Shown here in pieces: positions 48,646 to 61,160 of a stretch of DNA of 64,000 nt. The notes under the pieces are model-generated. The model worked only from the letters and a program-made list of their open reading frames with translations, was not told the DNA's origin and ran no database searches. Position 1 is the first letter of the stretch. Each line of letters begins with the position of its first letter. Position numbers and translations under genes: made by a program. Source of the stretch: Branchiostoma floridae (lineage: Eukaryota; Chordata; Leptocardii; Amphioxiformes; Branchiostomatidae); NCBI RefSeq assembly GCF_000003815.2, contig NC_049996.1, positions 17,274,404 to 17,338,403 on the forward strand, in the 5' to 3' direction.

Positions 48646-51600
48646 GTAAGTCACCAAACAATGCTTCTCAGTCTCAGTACTAGTCAGTATTTTACTGTCT
48701 GTGATCCTTGTATTGTTGGGTATTCAAATCCAACTTACTCAAGACTTTCCGTAACGCCTTTCTTGGACATATACATTCTTGAGTTCACCCATTTCCTTAC
48801 ATACTTGTCATACCTTACAAGATGCTTTCACTGCCAAAGCTTTGTCTGAAATGGTTTCAATCTTGCCTTTTGGATCAACTTCTTCTAACTGTTTAATAAA
48901 AAATTTCTTGAGATTTCTAAAGCATTGGGCTTTTCTATTTGTCACACCCTTTGCCATTGCGTAGTACATTTCGCTGCTCCTTACTACTTTTAAAAGTGTT
49001 TGACACCAAGATGCAAGTGCAAATACAATCTAATCACAAACTGAAGACGTCTTGGTATTTTTCTTCTCTGTGACAAGAATGTCTTGCCGATCGTGTCAGT
49101 GTGCGTCTCGGTTCCTCACGCCAAATTTACCGTTTGCAGACGTTTGTTGACACTTCTGTCGGATTGTTGCCAGTTGTGGAAGTGACAGAAGTTCTCTCGG
49201 AGACTGATTCACAGTCAAGTGTCGTTCAGGGAGTTAATTAATCATCGACATGTCACTTCATCCTGTCAATATTTACTCCGGTTACCATGGTGACCTCCGC
49301 TGGTCGTTTATTTCTAGATTTTATCCTCGCAGTTTTGGCTCGTAGAAGGGTCGGATGTTGCTGAGTGTGCTGTTTTTCTTTCAGTTTCCTGGTGTCATAT
49401 TACATGTGTGTGGTTCTAAAAACTTTAACTGTGTGTAAGAACAATATACTTATAGGTTGTGTACTTATAAATCGTAAGTTTGATATGTTAACTCTTGTTG
49501 TATACTGAGTTTTTAAAGAAGTCAAGAATTACTTCACTTAGTAAGTGAAATATAGTGTGCCTGTAGAGTGTTCCGATGGTCTTGTTTGAAATGGTTAAGA
49601 AACATGTTGTTTCTTAAGTTGTGTCTGTAAGATAAAGGCGTCTCCAGACATTCTAACATCCAGGGGTTGGACCCATATTTAACTTAGAGGACCTGCCAAA
49701 TGGCCACACAAGAGTCACTAAGTTTTTAAACAATTTTGAAGGTGCAAAGTTTAAGAATGCATTTTGCTTGTAAATTTGATAACTGAACATGATATTTCAG
49801 TTTCGTTTGCAATTAGAACAGAAAGTAGAATGTGAAAATGTCCTTTTTAAGTCCGTGAATAGTTTCATCATGTTGGTATGTCACTGAATTAACTTGAGAG
49901 ACTCTATTTACTCAAACTGAGCTTTATTTTAACCAATATATCGGTGACCATCTGACCCCTTCTCGAGGGAAATTGATTCTAAGTATATTCCATTTAAAGT
50001 ATTGACAAAATAGAACAAGAAACAACTTACTAACTTCCCCTGGCCACCATAGACCCTTACTACTACTCCACACAAGGTCAAACTATTTTCCCCTGGGAAT
50101 TTGAACACCGCACTTGAACTAGCCGTGTACTCAAGCCAAGAGCACTCCAGCACCCCTACTGTACAACTCCAGCATGGCTGGAATTTACTCTGTACAGTCC
50201 TCAGTTTGGACTCAAGTATAAATATGTTATAACAGACCATAAATATTTGCTCTGACTAAGTTGTAGGGGGCTTTTATTATTGGGTCTTATGAAAATATTT
50301 GCTAGTCGATTTTTAACTTTATAAACTGTTTGTAGTTTGAAGTGATTGGGAACAGAGAGAAGTTCAACGCATATGGCTCTATCTTGTATTCATTATCATT
50401 ATGATGATATTAATGTTTGTCTCATTGGAATCCTGCAGAGCCATTGAAAACTGTCCAAGAAGAGAATTTATCATGATGATAGAATTTATCAATTCTAGTG
50501 GCAAAATTGGAATTGCCAGCAGAAGACTAGGCTGTAAGACTTCTTGGCTCAGCAGTTCTGATTTTGTTATAGGGAGATTTTCTTTGAGATTATTCTTATA
50601 ATCAACTGTCACTCTTTCTAGACTATATCTCAATGGGTTTCTTACTGGGGCAAGTTCGGCTGAAGAAGAGACTATGAATTTGGGACCTCGTCTGAAACTT
50701 TTTGAGCCAATGGTGACACTTTAGGCAAATATTTACAACAGAACACATGATTTTTATCATGTCAAAATTCAAGATTCCCAAAGAGAAAGGCTTGCTAGAT
50801 TTCAATAGTATTAACAGGTAAAAAGTCACTGCACATGTAAAGTGTATTATACTTTGAACTTAATTATCATTTTAATGAATTGAATAACAGAGTCTAACCA
50901 TTTTTGTATCTGTTCTTTTGTTCTATTTTGGCTAGCATCAGAAAGGTTAAGTTTTGGGTGCCTGGGGTTTGTTTATTTGTTTGTTTGTGGACAGTACAAT
51001 TTAAGAAGAATGCCTGTGCTTACCCTCCCCTCCATGTAGAATGGACCGGCCCACCGTAGAGCTTTGCTACTTGTACATTTAGTGGTGAAACTGTTACTGT
51101 GTCTGTTTGTCTGTTGTCAAGGGTTTGGTCTGATATTATAAAGGATTGTTACCATGGCAACTGGTAAGTTTTGCGATTTTCATGTTCTGCTTGTTTTGAT
51201 ATTAATATGCTTTTAAGTTGCAGACTTTGAGTGTCACTGTTGTCTGGTACATGCATGTTTGCTAGTGGACTTTCTAGTCAATGTGTAGGATAATTCTTTG
51301 GATAATTCTTTGGAAAAAAGACTAGGTGTTTTTTTGTGATTTGGGACAAAGTGATTTCCTTTGTTTTTTTCTTTGCCTGGCAATTATATTTTCTTCATGT
51401 GCTTGCATACTTGCCTTTCATTTTTGTTGCTGTATGTACAATTACTAGTACATTTTATTGTGTGAAATGGACAGGTTGTCACTTGTGTAAAGGTATTGAT
51501 ATGCCAGACCCAGTTGCAGAGTTTTTATCAAGCAGAAACCTTAGGCTACCTTTTTCAAAGAAATTGAAACTGATTTCTTACCAGTTCCTGTGGCCAGGCT

Positions 51601-52700
51601 GGAAACCCTTCCTGTGGGTCCCCAAAGACCATACACAGATAAAACTGTTTATACCTGCTGGTGGAACGTGATTGCTGTGCAGTCATGCCCCCTAGCAGCC
51701 CAGGGTGGCATTACATCCTCTCATTGAATCTTCATGATGGTAAATGCACAGCTTTTGTTGACCTGTTTGGAATTTTTGACTGGCATTGACACGAAAAAAT
51801 CATAGAAATCATACCAGAAACGAATATGTTTGAGTTTAGGTGTACAACCATGTACCGTTAACACTTTTATCCATACTACTTCATGTACCTGCATCATACA
51901 TATAGACACTGGGGGGTCGTGGATAAATACTGTGTTCTGCTACCTTGAAAAGATAATAGAAATTTACAGCAGCCCAAACAACAGTCCTTGGTTTTTGGCC
52001 AAGACATGATTCATCCAGCAGATCATAGTAATCTGACTTGAACTGGCCTTGCAAAACTCATTGTTTTTCACAAAGCGTTGCCCCCTGCCATTCTTCTCCA
52101 ACTTTTAAAGTTTTAATCTTTGTTCTTTACAATCATTCTACAAGATCAAAAGAACAAAGTGATCAGATCATCATTTGAGGCCTGACAGATCTCATTTGTC
52201 ACGAACTGTCCTCTCTACTGTTTTTCTATAACTTTAAAAGTTATTGTCATAGTTGTTTTCAAGGATCCTACAAGATCAAAAGAGGTCAAACAACATTTGC
52301 CAAACTTTGACTTTATTCAGATCCACATTTAGCTAACAACAATATTATGACTGACTACTTGTCACAAACTATACTCCTTGCCATCTTTTGCTAGCTTTAA
52401 AGTTGTTATCACAGTCCTTTTTAAGAATTCTACTAGATCAACAACATTTGCTGCCAGCCCAACATACACGTACAGATCATGACTTGAAGCCTGCAGGACT
52501 GACTATTTGTCACAACTGTAATCCTTGACGTTTTTCGCTAACTTTAAAGTTGTTATCATAGCCCTTTTTAAGCCTTCTCCAGTCCAAACAGCCAGCCTTT
52601 CCTGACATGATGTATACGTGAAGTGCTGACCGTAGCAGTCGGGTATGTGTGTGCTGTTCTCACTATGCCCGGCTTCCCGACACTAACGTGGAAATATTTA
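48646..52700. other. Downstream intron, no exon recognised
   Basis: About 4 kb of AT-rich sequence. Degenerate repeats of about 140 bp occur at its 3' end (52060-52585). No open segment with phase-1 acceptor and coding character was convincing; 51336-51671 is open on the plus strand but resembles no family I know. Confidence 0.5.
52060..52585 (+). repeat. Diverged repeats of about 120-150 bp
   Basis: Four copies share a block like ACTTTAAAGTTGTTATCATA GTCCTTTTTAAG, CTACAAGATCAAAAG and GACTGACTA(C/T)TTGTCACAAAC. They sit just upstream of the candidate first exon at 52834. Confidence 0.75.
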
Positions 52701-52833
52701 GTGCTCACTTTGACACACTTAAACTTAAAGGCAGTCGCCGCCGCAGTCTTAGAAATGATTTAACGGCTTGGGTGGGGCAAGACGTTTACAGGGAGCTGGT
52801 AAGGAGCATTGCCAAGGAGTCTTGAGAGCTGCA

Positions 52834-53029
52834 ATGGCGTCTTTAGGGAAGAGGTTGTGCCGAAAGCGGCGGCCGAGGTTTCTCAAGTCGGCACCCATCT
52901 TGCCCGTGTGTAGGGAAACCGGAGAGAGAGAAGGAGAGAGTGGAGACAGGGAGGGGAAGAGGGAGGTGATTGTGGTTGAACCGGACGACGATGTTTTTGT
53001 GTCGTCACCAGAATCTCCCAGTAGTCCAG
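52834..53029 (+). CDS. Candidate alternative first exon (65 codons, phase 1)
   Basis: ATG at 52834 (context GCAATGG) encodes MASLGKRLCRKRRPRFLKSA, then REGESGDREGKREVIVVEPD and a Ser/Pro end, and stops at the consensus donor GTAAGG at 53030. Local GC rises sharply over the flanks, as in the true exons. Phase 1 equals that of exon 34, so it could splice to the same next exon beyond the window and make a short isoform. The upstream 52640-52830 with CAGTCGCCGCCGCAGTCTTA could hold the promoter. The basic N-terminus (CRKRRPR) resembles a nuclear or membrane-targeting patch. Confidence 0.6.
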
Positions 53030-53149
53030 GTAAGGGTTAAGACTCGGGCGACGTTTTGGTAGGAGTCTGTAGCCTATTCATCCACCCTTACAAACAATAG
53101 GTCATTCTGCCTTAGAAATATTTATGGTTTATATCTGTGGTCTGTTCTG

Positions 53150-53290
53150 GTTAAGTGTTATCTATAATAGAAACCCTAACTGCTATGCTTTGTAATCTTC
53201 ACCAAGAAGGCGTCTTTTTTAAGTAGCATGATTTTTTGTGATTGTGTCTGAATAGCATGTCGTTACTGAAGAATCTATGGATGGAATGTT
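53150..53290 (+). repeat. Dispersed repeat family G, copy
   Basis: TTATCTATAATAGAAACCCT ... CTTCACCAAGAAGGCGTCTT ... GCATGATTTTTTGTGATTGT ... CTATGGATGGAATG. Related copies at 54306-54425, 2316-2480 and 55010-55180. Confidence 0.65.
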
Positions 53291-53699
53291 GTGATGATAC
53301 TTAAGTAGCTTGAATTGTCCATCCATCTTATTGGAAAATACAAACATGTAGATCTCAAGAAACATTTGAGTTGATATCCTAGGATTTTACCTGTATCCTG
53401 GAGTCTATTGTAGTACTGGCTTTGGATACACAAGCAGCCCTGTGTGATACAAGCCACCGAATTTGCCTGTATCTGTATCATGATGGTTTTGTATTATCCA
53501 GCTAGTAATTTGTAACCCCAGAATATACCACACCAGCTTCACAGGCACTGCATATATCTACATGTGCACTGTACATGATGTAGCTGTAAACATTATTTAC
53601 TACTATCTGATGAAAAGGCTCTCAACGTATTTGATAAGTATTATCTCTCTATTATAGGTCAGGATTGTTAAAAACTTAAGTTGTTTTTGCCAGCAACCC

Positions 53700-53840
53700 T
53701 TTCATGTCTGGTGGAGCAGAACGCACCTCTGACATTCTATCACAACAAAATTAATCAAACCGCAGCGGGAATCGAACCTTGATGGGAAACAGGCCCCCTG
53801 TTGCTGCGAACTTGACATTGGTGTCAGAGCAAATTAGTCG
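53700..53840 (-). mobile_element. tRNA-like SINE head, minus strand
   Basis: On the minus strand CATCAAGGTTCGATTCCCGC TGCGG carries a perfect B box, preceded by GGCGCCCTACACGACTAA. The acceptor-stem and anticodon arms are not convincing, so I call a SINE rather than a tRNA. Confidence 0.5.
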
Positions 53841-54305
53841 TGTAGGGCGCCTGCCAAGGTCTCATGTTGGACAGGAGTTTGCAAAAATGTTGGGCAAGAA
53901 TTTTCATAATCCCAACATTCTTGGCAAGGAGGATATGATGCATTCCTACATGGCAACGATTATTAGTTAATAAATCATGACAGAAAATTATTTCCTGTTT
54001 TGTTGAATTGTCTGAATTCAGATGTGAGAAAGAGCTCAGAGCTTGTGAAAATTCCGTTTTCATAATCTACTTGTTAACAACAGTTTAACTTGGTAATTAG
54101 TTTGAATATAATAATTCCAGACTGGAAGATCTACATGAAAACAGAGTTTTAGGAAAGACTGTACCTTGGTACACACACTCAGTGAATATTACTAAATTCA
54201 TGTTTTTTTCAACCCATTTTTAGATCATCTTGTGTCCATACCAAATTTTGTACTTTCAAACTTCAGAGATTGATACAAACAAATCACACTGCCAGAGAAA
54301 TGCGG

Positions 54306-54425
54306 TTAGTGTTATCTATAATAGAGAGCCTTTAGTTACTGTTATGCTCTGTTATCTTCACCAAGAAGGCTCCCTTTTTCAATAGCATAACTTTGCGATT
54401 TTGTGTGTGAATAGCTTGTTACAGC
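54306..54425 (+). repeat. Dispersed repeat family G, copy
   Basis: GTTAGTGTTATCTATAATAG, TTATCTTCACCAAGAAGGCT and GCATAACTTTGCGATTTTGT TG-type text, parallel to 53150-53290. Confidence 0.65.
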
Positions 54426-54451
54426 CCAGTGTCTCAGCAGTCAACACTAGT

Positions 54452-54563
54452 CAGGGCTTGAAATACCACCTGCATATGCAGGATAGTGCAGGTCAAATTG
54501 GAGCTGTGCAGGTATACGTATATCTGGTGTCTACCTGCACCTAACCTGCACTGGTCTATGTAC
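54452..54563. mobile_element. MITE family B, cut by assembly gap
   Basis: CAGGGCTTGAAATACCACCT GCATATGCAGG through ACCTGCACTGGTCTATGTAC, then N. The other end is missing from the assembly. Confidence 0.8.
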
Positions 54564-54663
54564 NNNNNNNNNNNNNNNNNNNNNNNNNNNNNNNNNNNNN
54601 NNNNNNNNNNNNNNNNNNNNNNNNNNNNNNNNNNNNNNNNNNNNNNNNNNNNNNNNNNNNNNN
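54564..54663. other. Assembly gap, 100 N
   Basis: Placeholder gap falling inside MITE family B. Confidence 0.99.
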
Positions 54664-56140
54664 TCTGACTGCATTACACCCCAGTCTGGCAGGAACGTGT
54701 TGATGAACATGGCGATGTTTTCCCCCGACCCTTTGGCCTCGCTATTTTCTGTGTGTACAGTTTAATTTGCGAGCAGCCACAATACGTGACCGCTACGCAG
54801 TAAAGTACGCACAAGTTTGCTCGTCATAAGTCCTGGTATGCCGCTAGTATGTCTGGAATTCGGCTCTGAGCTTCCCAGCTTTCCAAATATCTTCAAGTTA
54901 GCGTCGGCCCCTTTTCTTAACGTCAAGAGTGTGGCGTTGGAAGGTCACAACGTTTTAGCTCTTACAGCATGTTAAACCTACTTCAATGAAAATGTGATTT
55001 TTATCTGTTAACCTTTGCCATGAAGGTTGTGCTTTTGGTAGCGTTTGTGGTTTAATTAGTTCCTTTGTGATCAAATAGCACAACTCATGAAGCTATGGAT
55101 GGATTGTCAATGATATTGGCACATGGTTACGTTGTGACTCTATGAAGAATTGACTTGATTTCGGGCCCTAGCAAGGTGCATAGCTTGTTAGCTACTTCTC
55201 AAGTGACCAGTATTTTGATTTTCAAGGAAAAAAGCAAAAGAGCAGCACTAGTTGTCACTGATTTGAACTTGAGCTGGAGGGACAGAACCTAGTCATTACC
55301 AAAACCGAGGTTGTGAGATATTGATCTGATCATAGATGTTTTCATCTGTAAGGTGTGACAACAGTAAATATGCCCATCTTGTTATCCCTTTATTTGGAGG
55401 AAAAACGAAAGTTACGACCATTTTATGACAGAGGCAAGCCATAAAACCAAGATCTGCAAGGACACGCCAGTTAAAGCAGTTTGTTTGCTCATTTGTTGAA
55501 GTTTTGAATTGAAACTTAGCAAGAGATCAAGATGAAAACAGAGAGGCTTGAACTGACCATAGTTTAATACTCCCTAAAACTGTGTGTACAAAGCCATAAA
55601 CTCTCTATTCATGTTGATATTACAGTCTATCATTACTGTTGTAAAACTGCCATCCAGCTAACATGATAAGGTGTAACAGCAGTAACTATGCCCCTCCTGT
55701 GCTTGTGTAATGTCTCTAATAACAGAACAGGAGTCCCCCAGGGTGACATCTGTTATTACTGCTATCAGTAATGCCATAATAACCGGTTACTCATCATTAG
55801 TGTCCTAACCAGGTGTCCTGGAGCTTCTGCCCTGTAATCACAATTTGATGCCGAAAGAAAAAGACTATTTGAAAGAGTGACCAAAATCACACCACCATCA
55901 TTAAATATGCCACAAAAGATTCTCTTCCTACTAAGATCATCTAATTTTCAACTGTCTTCAAAGAAGAAGTCAAACCCCATAATAGATTTAGTACTCTGTT
56001 AGAATTTAGATTATGTACATGTATTTAGACCACATTCATTCATTTCATTTATCTAGTCTTTCTTCACTTGCAATTTGCCCCATAGGCATGAATGCGCAAT
56101 AAAACATTATTGTTGTAATCACATGTAGATAGTTGTTACT
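54664..56140. other. Non-coding stretch with repeat family G
   Basis: Contains a family G copy at about 55010-55180 (TTTTGGTAGCGTTTGTGGTT, GCTATGGATGGATTGTCAAT) and otherwise AT-rich unique-looking sequence. No exon seen. Confidence 0.5.
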
Positions 56141-56679
56141 CAAGCAACTGGATATGGTTTGGGAAACTTTGAAAAGAAACTTTGAAAAATTCTGAAAGCA
56201 TGCCCAGTAACTGCTATTTATTTGTCGTATGGTTCAATTTTTTCTTTTTCTTTTTAAGTAGTTTTGACAACGCTATATCAGAACTAACATCCTATGCCAT
56301 GAAATGACTGATCCACAAATACTGTGTGTGAAAAAAATTGAATTGGACTGCTGGCCACTTTTCACTGAGGTCTTGAGGGAAGAGATAAGGGTTAGAAAAA
56401 AGAATACAAAAGAAAGTTTGTTTAAATTTAGTATATGACAAAGTTTGACAAAACACAACAAACTGTAGTCTATAGTATAGGCTCAGTTCGTCCCAAGAAC
56501 CCCTTGAATTAGCTGTGATCAACTCATTATAGGATACCTGTGTCAGAGCCTTTGGCATAAATGCACTAATAACAGAGACAGTAGTCCTAGCAGGAGTGAC
56601 AGGTATAATGAATTGTCCCTGGAGGCACTGCCTAATCACCAGCTAGTGTTGGTAATGAGCTGTGATGGGCTGATAGACT

Positions 56680-56995
56680 GGGACAGTCCATTACACAGCT
56701 GGGGGTATGTATGTGGTGTTGAGTTGATTGACTGGGGACTGTTCATTACACAGCTGGGGGTATATGTAGTGTGGGGGGACTGTTCATTACACAGCTGGGG
56801 GTCTGTAGGAGGTGTGTAGGGACTGTTCATTACACAGCTGGGGGTATGTAGGAGGTGTGTAGGGACTGTTCATTACACAGCTGGGGGTATGTAGGAGGTG
56901 TGTAGGGACTGTTCATTACACAGCTGGGGGTATGTATGGGGTGATGAGTTGATAGACTGGGGACTGTCCATTACCCAGCTGGGTGTGTGGGGACA
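56680..56995 (+). repeat. Minisatellite of about 45-58 bp
   Basis: Six to seven copies of GGACTGTTCATTACACAGCT GGGGGTATGTAGGAGGTGTG T with variable length. No exon sequence involved. Confidence 0.93.
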
Positions 56996-58085
56996 CACAA
57001 AATGTAGCATGGGGTGGATTACATGTACATGCAGTGTTTTTTTTAAAGCCTGCCTGACATGGAAGAGAGTTTGTTGGGAGTATAGGAATGGAATTACTTT
57101 TTAGCCTTCTTTTAAGAAAACTGTATTTGGGGGATTTTTTTTGTCATAAAATGTTTGAGGAGACTCCACCATACTCTTTGATATGAGTAGAGGTATACAT
57201 ACGCCCCATTTTACAGCGGACCAAACTGTAACACATCTTAAACTTGAAAACTAGTACTAGTACTTTATGTTAGTGTTTTTCTTGTGGGCAGTCTTGCCTA
57301 TAAGGGAGTTGTGAAGGGAATAACCTCAAAAGTCAATAAACAGAAATTCTCTCTTAGCAAAGAGACAGAAATTCTTTCTTTGGAGACAACTCAGCCAATA
57401 ACACAGGTGACTTCCCATCTCCACAGGTGCGGGGAAAAGGTTAACAATGTTCTTTGTTTTCATGGATAACAACTTGAGTCAGTTAATTACTTAGAAATCC
57501 TCCAATTTGTACGGATTTTCCTCAGAGAATACCTCCACATTATCAAAGTAAAATAAGAAAAATAGCCTGTGACTTAGCATTGCCTAACGTTACATGTACT
57601 TTTCTTTCTTGCTTTTGGTCTCTGGTCTTTTGTTTCTTTTGTACGTTTTGGGTTCTGCTTGTCTAACCAAGGAGGTTGAAACTCAAGAAAATAGACCATT
57701 TCTGGAGAATCACTATCATGATGGTTTCTTTGAGTTTGTAGGTTTATCAGTTTTACAAAGAAAGGGAAAGAATTCCTTTGTTTGAGATTTGCACTTTGTT
57801 TTGGTTTCGCTTGTTGGCCTTCCGTCTTTTGTTACATTTTGCATGATGCTGAGATTCCACAGGAAAATACATGTACATTGTAACATGTTTTCAGAGCTGT
57901 ATTACACAAGTTTAGAGGTTTACCAAAGAAAAAGGAAAAATTTCTTTGTAGTGAAAGGTAAAGAATTTTGGGTTTTGCTCTTTGTCCTTCCGTGTTTGGG
58001 TAGATCAAGGTAATGTCATTGGGTATATTTAGTATTTTGCTGGGCTTTCACAATAAAATAAACTATTTTCAAAGGGTTTTTGTAA

Positions 58086-58418
58086 CAGGGTTGTAGCCAG
58101 CACCTGTCCTTCAGTCCTTTGAAGGAATTTTGCAGCTGGGGGCTGAAAAAAGTTTTCCCCATTCCGTCCTCTGGGACAGACAAAAATTGATATATAAAGA
58201 TTTAAAAAAAAAATTAAACCCATGTGTTCTTCTTCACCAAAACAGATGCCATTGAACAGCTTAGTCTACAAGCAAAATTTGCAACTCAAAATGCAGGAAA
58301 TAGTGTTTCAGAGGGTCTTGATTTAAACATTTTCTGGGACCCAGACCCCCTAGAAATGATAGGATTCCCATTCAAAATCAACAGGACTGAAAATGATTTC
58401 AGGCTGGCTACAACCCTG
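58086..58418. mobile_element. hAT-like MITE, family D relative
   Basis: Ends CAGGGTTGTAGCCAGC and GCTGGCTACAACCCTG are perfect 16-bp inverted repeats, similar to the 34855 element. Flanking duplication is imperfect (TTTTGTAA on the left; GTTTGTAA displaced by 2 bp on the right). Confidence 0.8.
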
Positions 58419-58699
58419 GAGTTTGTAAGCTTAGAGGTTTCAGTGAAGAACTTCTCAGGTCTCCAATAGTGGAAATCTCAGTTAATGTTAAACGGCTTTG
58501 ATGTATTTTTGAATAGTCAGAATGTTGAAACAGACATTTCTCAGTATTGTGTGTGTCCGTACTTAGTTGTTACATGCCTAAAGCTTTCTGCACGAAGAAC
58601 GGGTACACACGTACATCCTGTTTATGTTACAGACTCTTTTCTTTCCCACGACCAATTCCACATCTCTTACTAGCTACAAAACCTTGACTGAATGTCAAC

Positions 58700-58900
58700 T
58701 GGATGATTAGCATTGTTTTCTGTACCATCATGGCTGATGTGTATCGGGTGACGTCACGTTGAGGTGGTTACCCCGGTGTTTAACGCCCATTCAACACCGG
58801 TAATGCCACTTTTCTCGCATGGGTGGGCGAACAGGCGTCATAATCACGTAATGGGTCTCCACCAAATGACATCACGGTGGGAAACTGCCTGAGGGGGGAG
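58700..58900. promoter_or_regulatory. CpG-rich block with a CRE octamer and palindromic core
   Basis: TGACGTCA at 58749-58756, then GTGGTTACCCCGGTGTT facing AACACCGGTAATGCCAC. It stands out from AT-rich flanks. It could be a promoter or enhancer for the first exon at 61305, or a small palindromic element. Confidence 0.3.
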
Positions 58901-59596
58901 CATTTTTGACATGTTATTTATCAGCTTCTTTTTCCACTTTTCCTGTTTCCTCAAAGTATCACAGTTAAAGAATGAAACTAATTTTTCTTCTTCCTATTTA
59001 TGTCTCAGAACTAGAGTTGTTTTTTACATTGCTGTAATTGTGTGTGGTGATAACGAGACCTCCCCACACACCCCCTGTGGTGATAATGGTACATCCCCAG
59101 GTGTGGCCGTTGTCGTTGTTTCCCAGCTGATATCACCTGTTCCTAAACACACCTGGTGTGAGACGTCTCAGACTGCCATCATTCCCACACCTCTTTCTTG
59201 AAGAAATGCCACAAGACGCGAGGCCTGAAGGATCGATGGCTAGGAGGTTTCTCCAAGGAAGAATTCCGTGAATATTCTGCGTGGACGGAGTTTTTGGAGT
59301 CTCAGACTTTTGCCAGAAGTTGTCCATTGTTTCCCCTTTTGTTTATGTGGAGGGGAGTACCCATCGCAGGAGGGTCTTCCAACATCTGTGTAACACAAAC
59401 TCCGCTGTCCAGGGCTGTAACTAGCCCCTAGGGGGCCGGCGGATGTTTGGCGGGCTGCTATAAGCGAGATTTAATCAGGCGAGGTCTTCCAACACCAGTT
59501 GTCATGCAGGGATGATGTGCACTAGAATTCCTAACACAGATTTCGGAAACAACATTCCGACGGATTCCAGACCGTCGCATCTAGATCTTTGAGTTC

Positions 59597-59696
59597 NNNN
59601 NNNNNNNNNNNNNNNNNNNNNNNNNNNNNNNNNNNNNNNNNNNNNNNNNNNNNNNNNNNNNNNNNNNNNNNNNNNNNNNNNNNNNNNNNNNNNNNN
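59597..59696. other. Assembly gap, 100 N
   Basis: Placeholder gap of exactly 100 N. Confidence 0.99.
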
Positions 59697-60396
59697 CTTT
59701 CTTGTCTAAGATTCCTGACAGAGTTTCGGAAGTGACTTTCCTAGCAGACGTGTTTGGATTTCCCATCCTCTCCCGTCACCAGACCTTCCAAAGCTGTTTG
59801 TTGTCCTATGATGAGACAACTCGTGCTTTATTGGAATTCCTGAAGACATTCCGGAAGCTTTCCTCTCTTAGATTCCCGTAAGCGAACAGGAAGGATCGTA
59901 TCCGTCACCACAGCGATCCATCTGGGGTCAAGACGTCCTGTCAGCGGTGGGGTCTTTCTTAAGTAGAACTGGGACAGTCTTGAAGAAGGGCTTGATCCGG
60001 GATGTGTCGCACAAATCACGTCTTATAGACTTGTCACCACCAGCAGATGGACAGCTGTTGCAACTGAGGTATCTCAAGATCGGATTTCTCCTCGAGATGT
60101 TTAACCAAGACTTCTTCAGACTTGTGGCTCCAGGAACATCCCCAACTGCTTAAGATCACAGGAGGAATTTCTGATAAGAGGATTTTGTTAACCTGGATTT
60201 TCTTATTTGTCCAGCTGCAAGACTTTTCCAGAAGCTGTCAAAGTTGTCTTAGAAAAGATATCAGATCTGCGGACTTTCTTAAGAAGTCACAGCCCAAGGC
60301 ACACAGATCTTAAGGAAACCTGTAACTGGTTAGTGTTACTGAAGGGTTCTTAAGACAAGCTGAATTCCTCCTGGTCTGATTAAGGAACGGCAGGTC

Positions 60397-60609
60397 TTGG
60401 AGAGCTCCCTGCGAGCGCAGACATCTCTGAACAGATCTGGAGTGTGTGATTTAAACCCCACGTTGTTGAGTCTGTCTCCTGACACGTTTCTTCAGCTGGG
60501 TTTGAGTGATAGCTGTGAAACTTTAGTTGCTTCCATCATCTCAAAGTTAGAAACCACAAACCTACAGCCAGCTAGAAGCTGTAAGGAGTTGTACAGGGAG
60601 GCTAAGTGA
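60397..60609 (+). other. Short ORF upstream of the 61305 start, unknown
   Basis: A 70-codon open stretch (SLSPDTFLQLGLSDSCETLV, LQPARSCKELYREAK) with fairly coding-like composition. It ends inside a 70-bp triplicated segment. No family recognised; it may be an upstream ORF in a long 5' leader or chance. Confidence 0.2.
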
Positions 60610-60758
60610 CCTGGTGTTGGAAACCACAAACCTACAGCCAGCTCGAAGCTGTAAGGAGTTGTACAGGGAGGCTAAGTGACCTGGTGTTGGAAACCACAAA
60701 CCTACAGCCAGCTAGAAGCTGTAAGGAGTTGTACAGGGAGGCTAAGTGACCTGGTAGC
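60550..60758 (+). repeat. 70-bp repeat, three copies
   Basis: GAAACCACAAACCTACAGCC AGCTAGAAGCTGTAAGGAGT starts at 60550, 60620 and 60690, almost identical. Confidence 0.95.
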
Positions 60759-61160
60759 CTCCAGGCAGTTTTAGGTTTAATCCGCCACCTTTGGAGCCAA
60801 ACCCGAGGTATCCAGTACAGGGGCTTTGGTGGAGAGCTGTGCATCGTAGCTAATAATCTGTTCCTCTGGGCAGCTTTAAGGGTACATGTTTGTCTTTTGA
60901 GACTGTCTCTGAGCCCGAACCCTGAGGTATTCCGCACAGAAGGCTTTGGAAAAGCCGTGCTAGGCATCGTAGCTCCCTCTAGGCAGTTTCAGCGTGTAGA
61001 CCTTCATCCGTGGTGATTATTTCTGTGCTCCGAACCTGAGATATTCCGAGGAGAAGGATTTTCAGGAGCCGGGCCTGGCTCCGTAGCGTTACTCTCCCCC
61101 TGTGGGCAGCTTTAACGTGTAAACGTTTGAGACCGTCTCTGTGCACATCCTGAGGATAGA
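60758..61160 (+). repeat. Diverged repeats of about 120-150 bp, three copies
   Basis: Blocks of type CCGAGGTATTCCG ... AGAAGGCTTTGG ... GCATCGTAGCTCCCTCTAGG CAGTTT recur around 60790, 60910 and 61030, ending in GGGCAGCTTTAACGTGTAAA. Confidence 0.7.

Noticed and set aside
47580-47625. tRNA gene (GGTTCGAATCC)
   Set aside because: No cloverleaf, and the flanks match a second diverged copy with a shared tail, so SINE.
51336-51671. 111-codon plus-strand ORF as a further exon
   Set aside because: No phase-compatible acceptor plus donor and no recognisable domain; hydrophobic start from T-rich DNA.
53755-53835. tRNA gene on the minus strand
   Set aside because: B box is good but acceptor and anticodon arms do not pair by eye; called SINE-like. 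A tRNA covariance scan would decide.
58224-58469. 81-codon plus-strand ORF
   Set aside because: Mostly inside the hAT-like MITE (58086-58418) without splice or family support.
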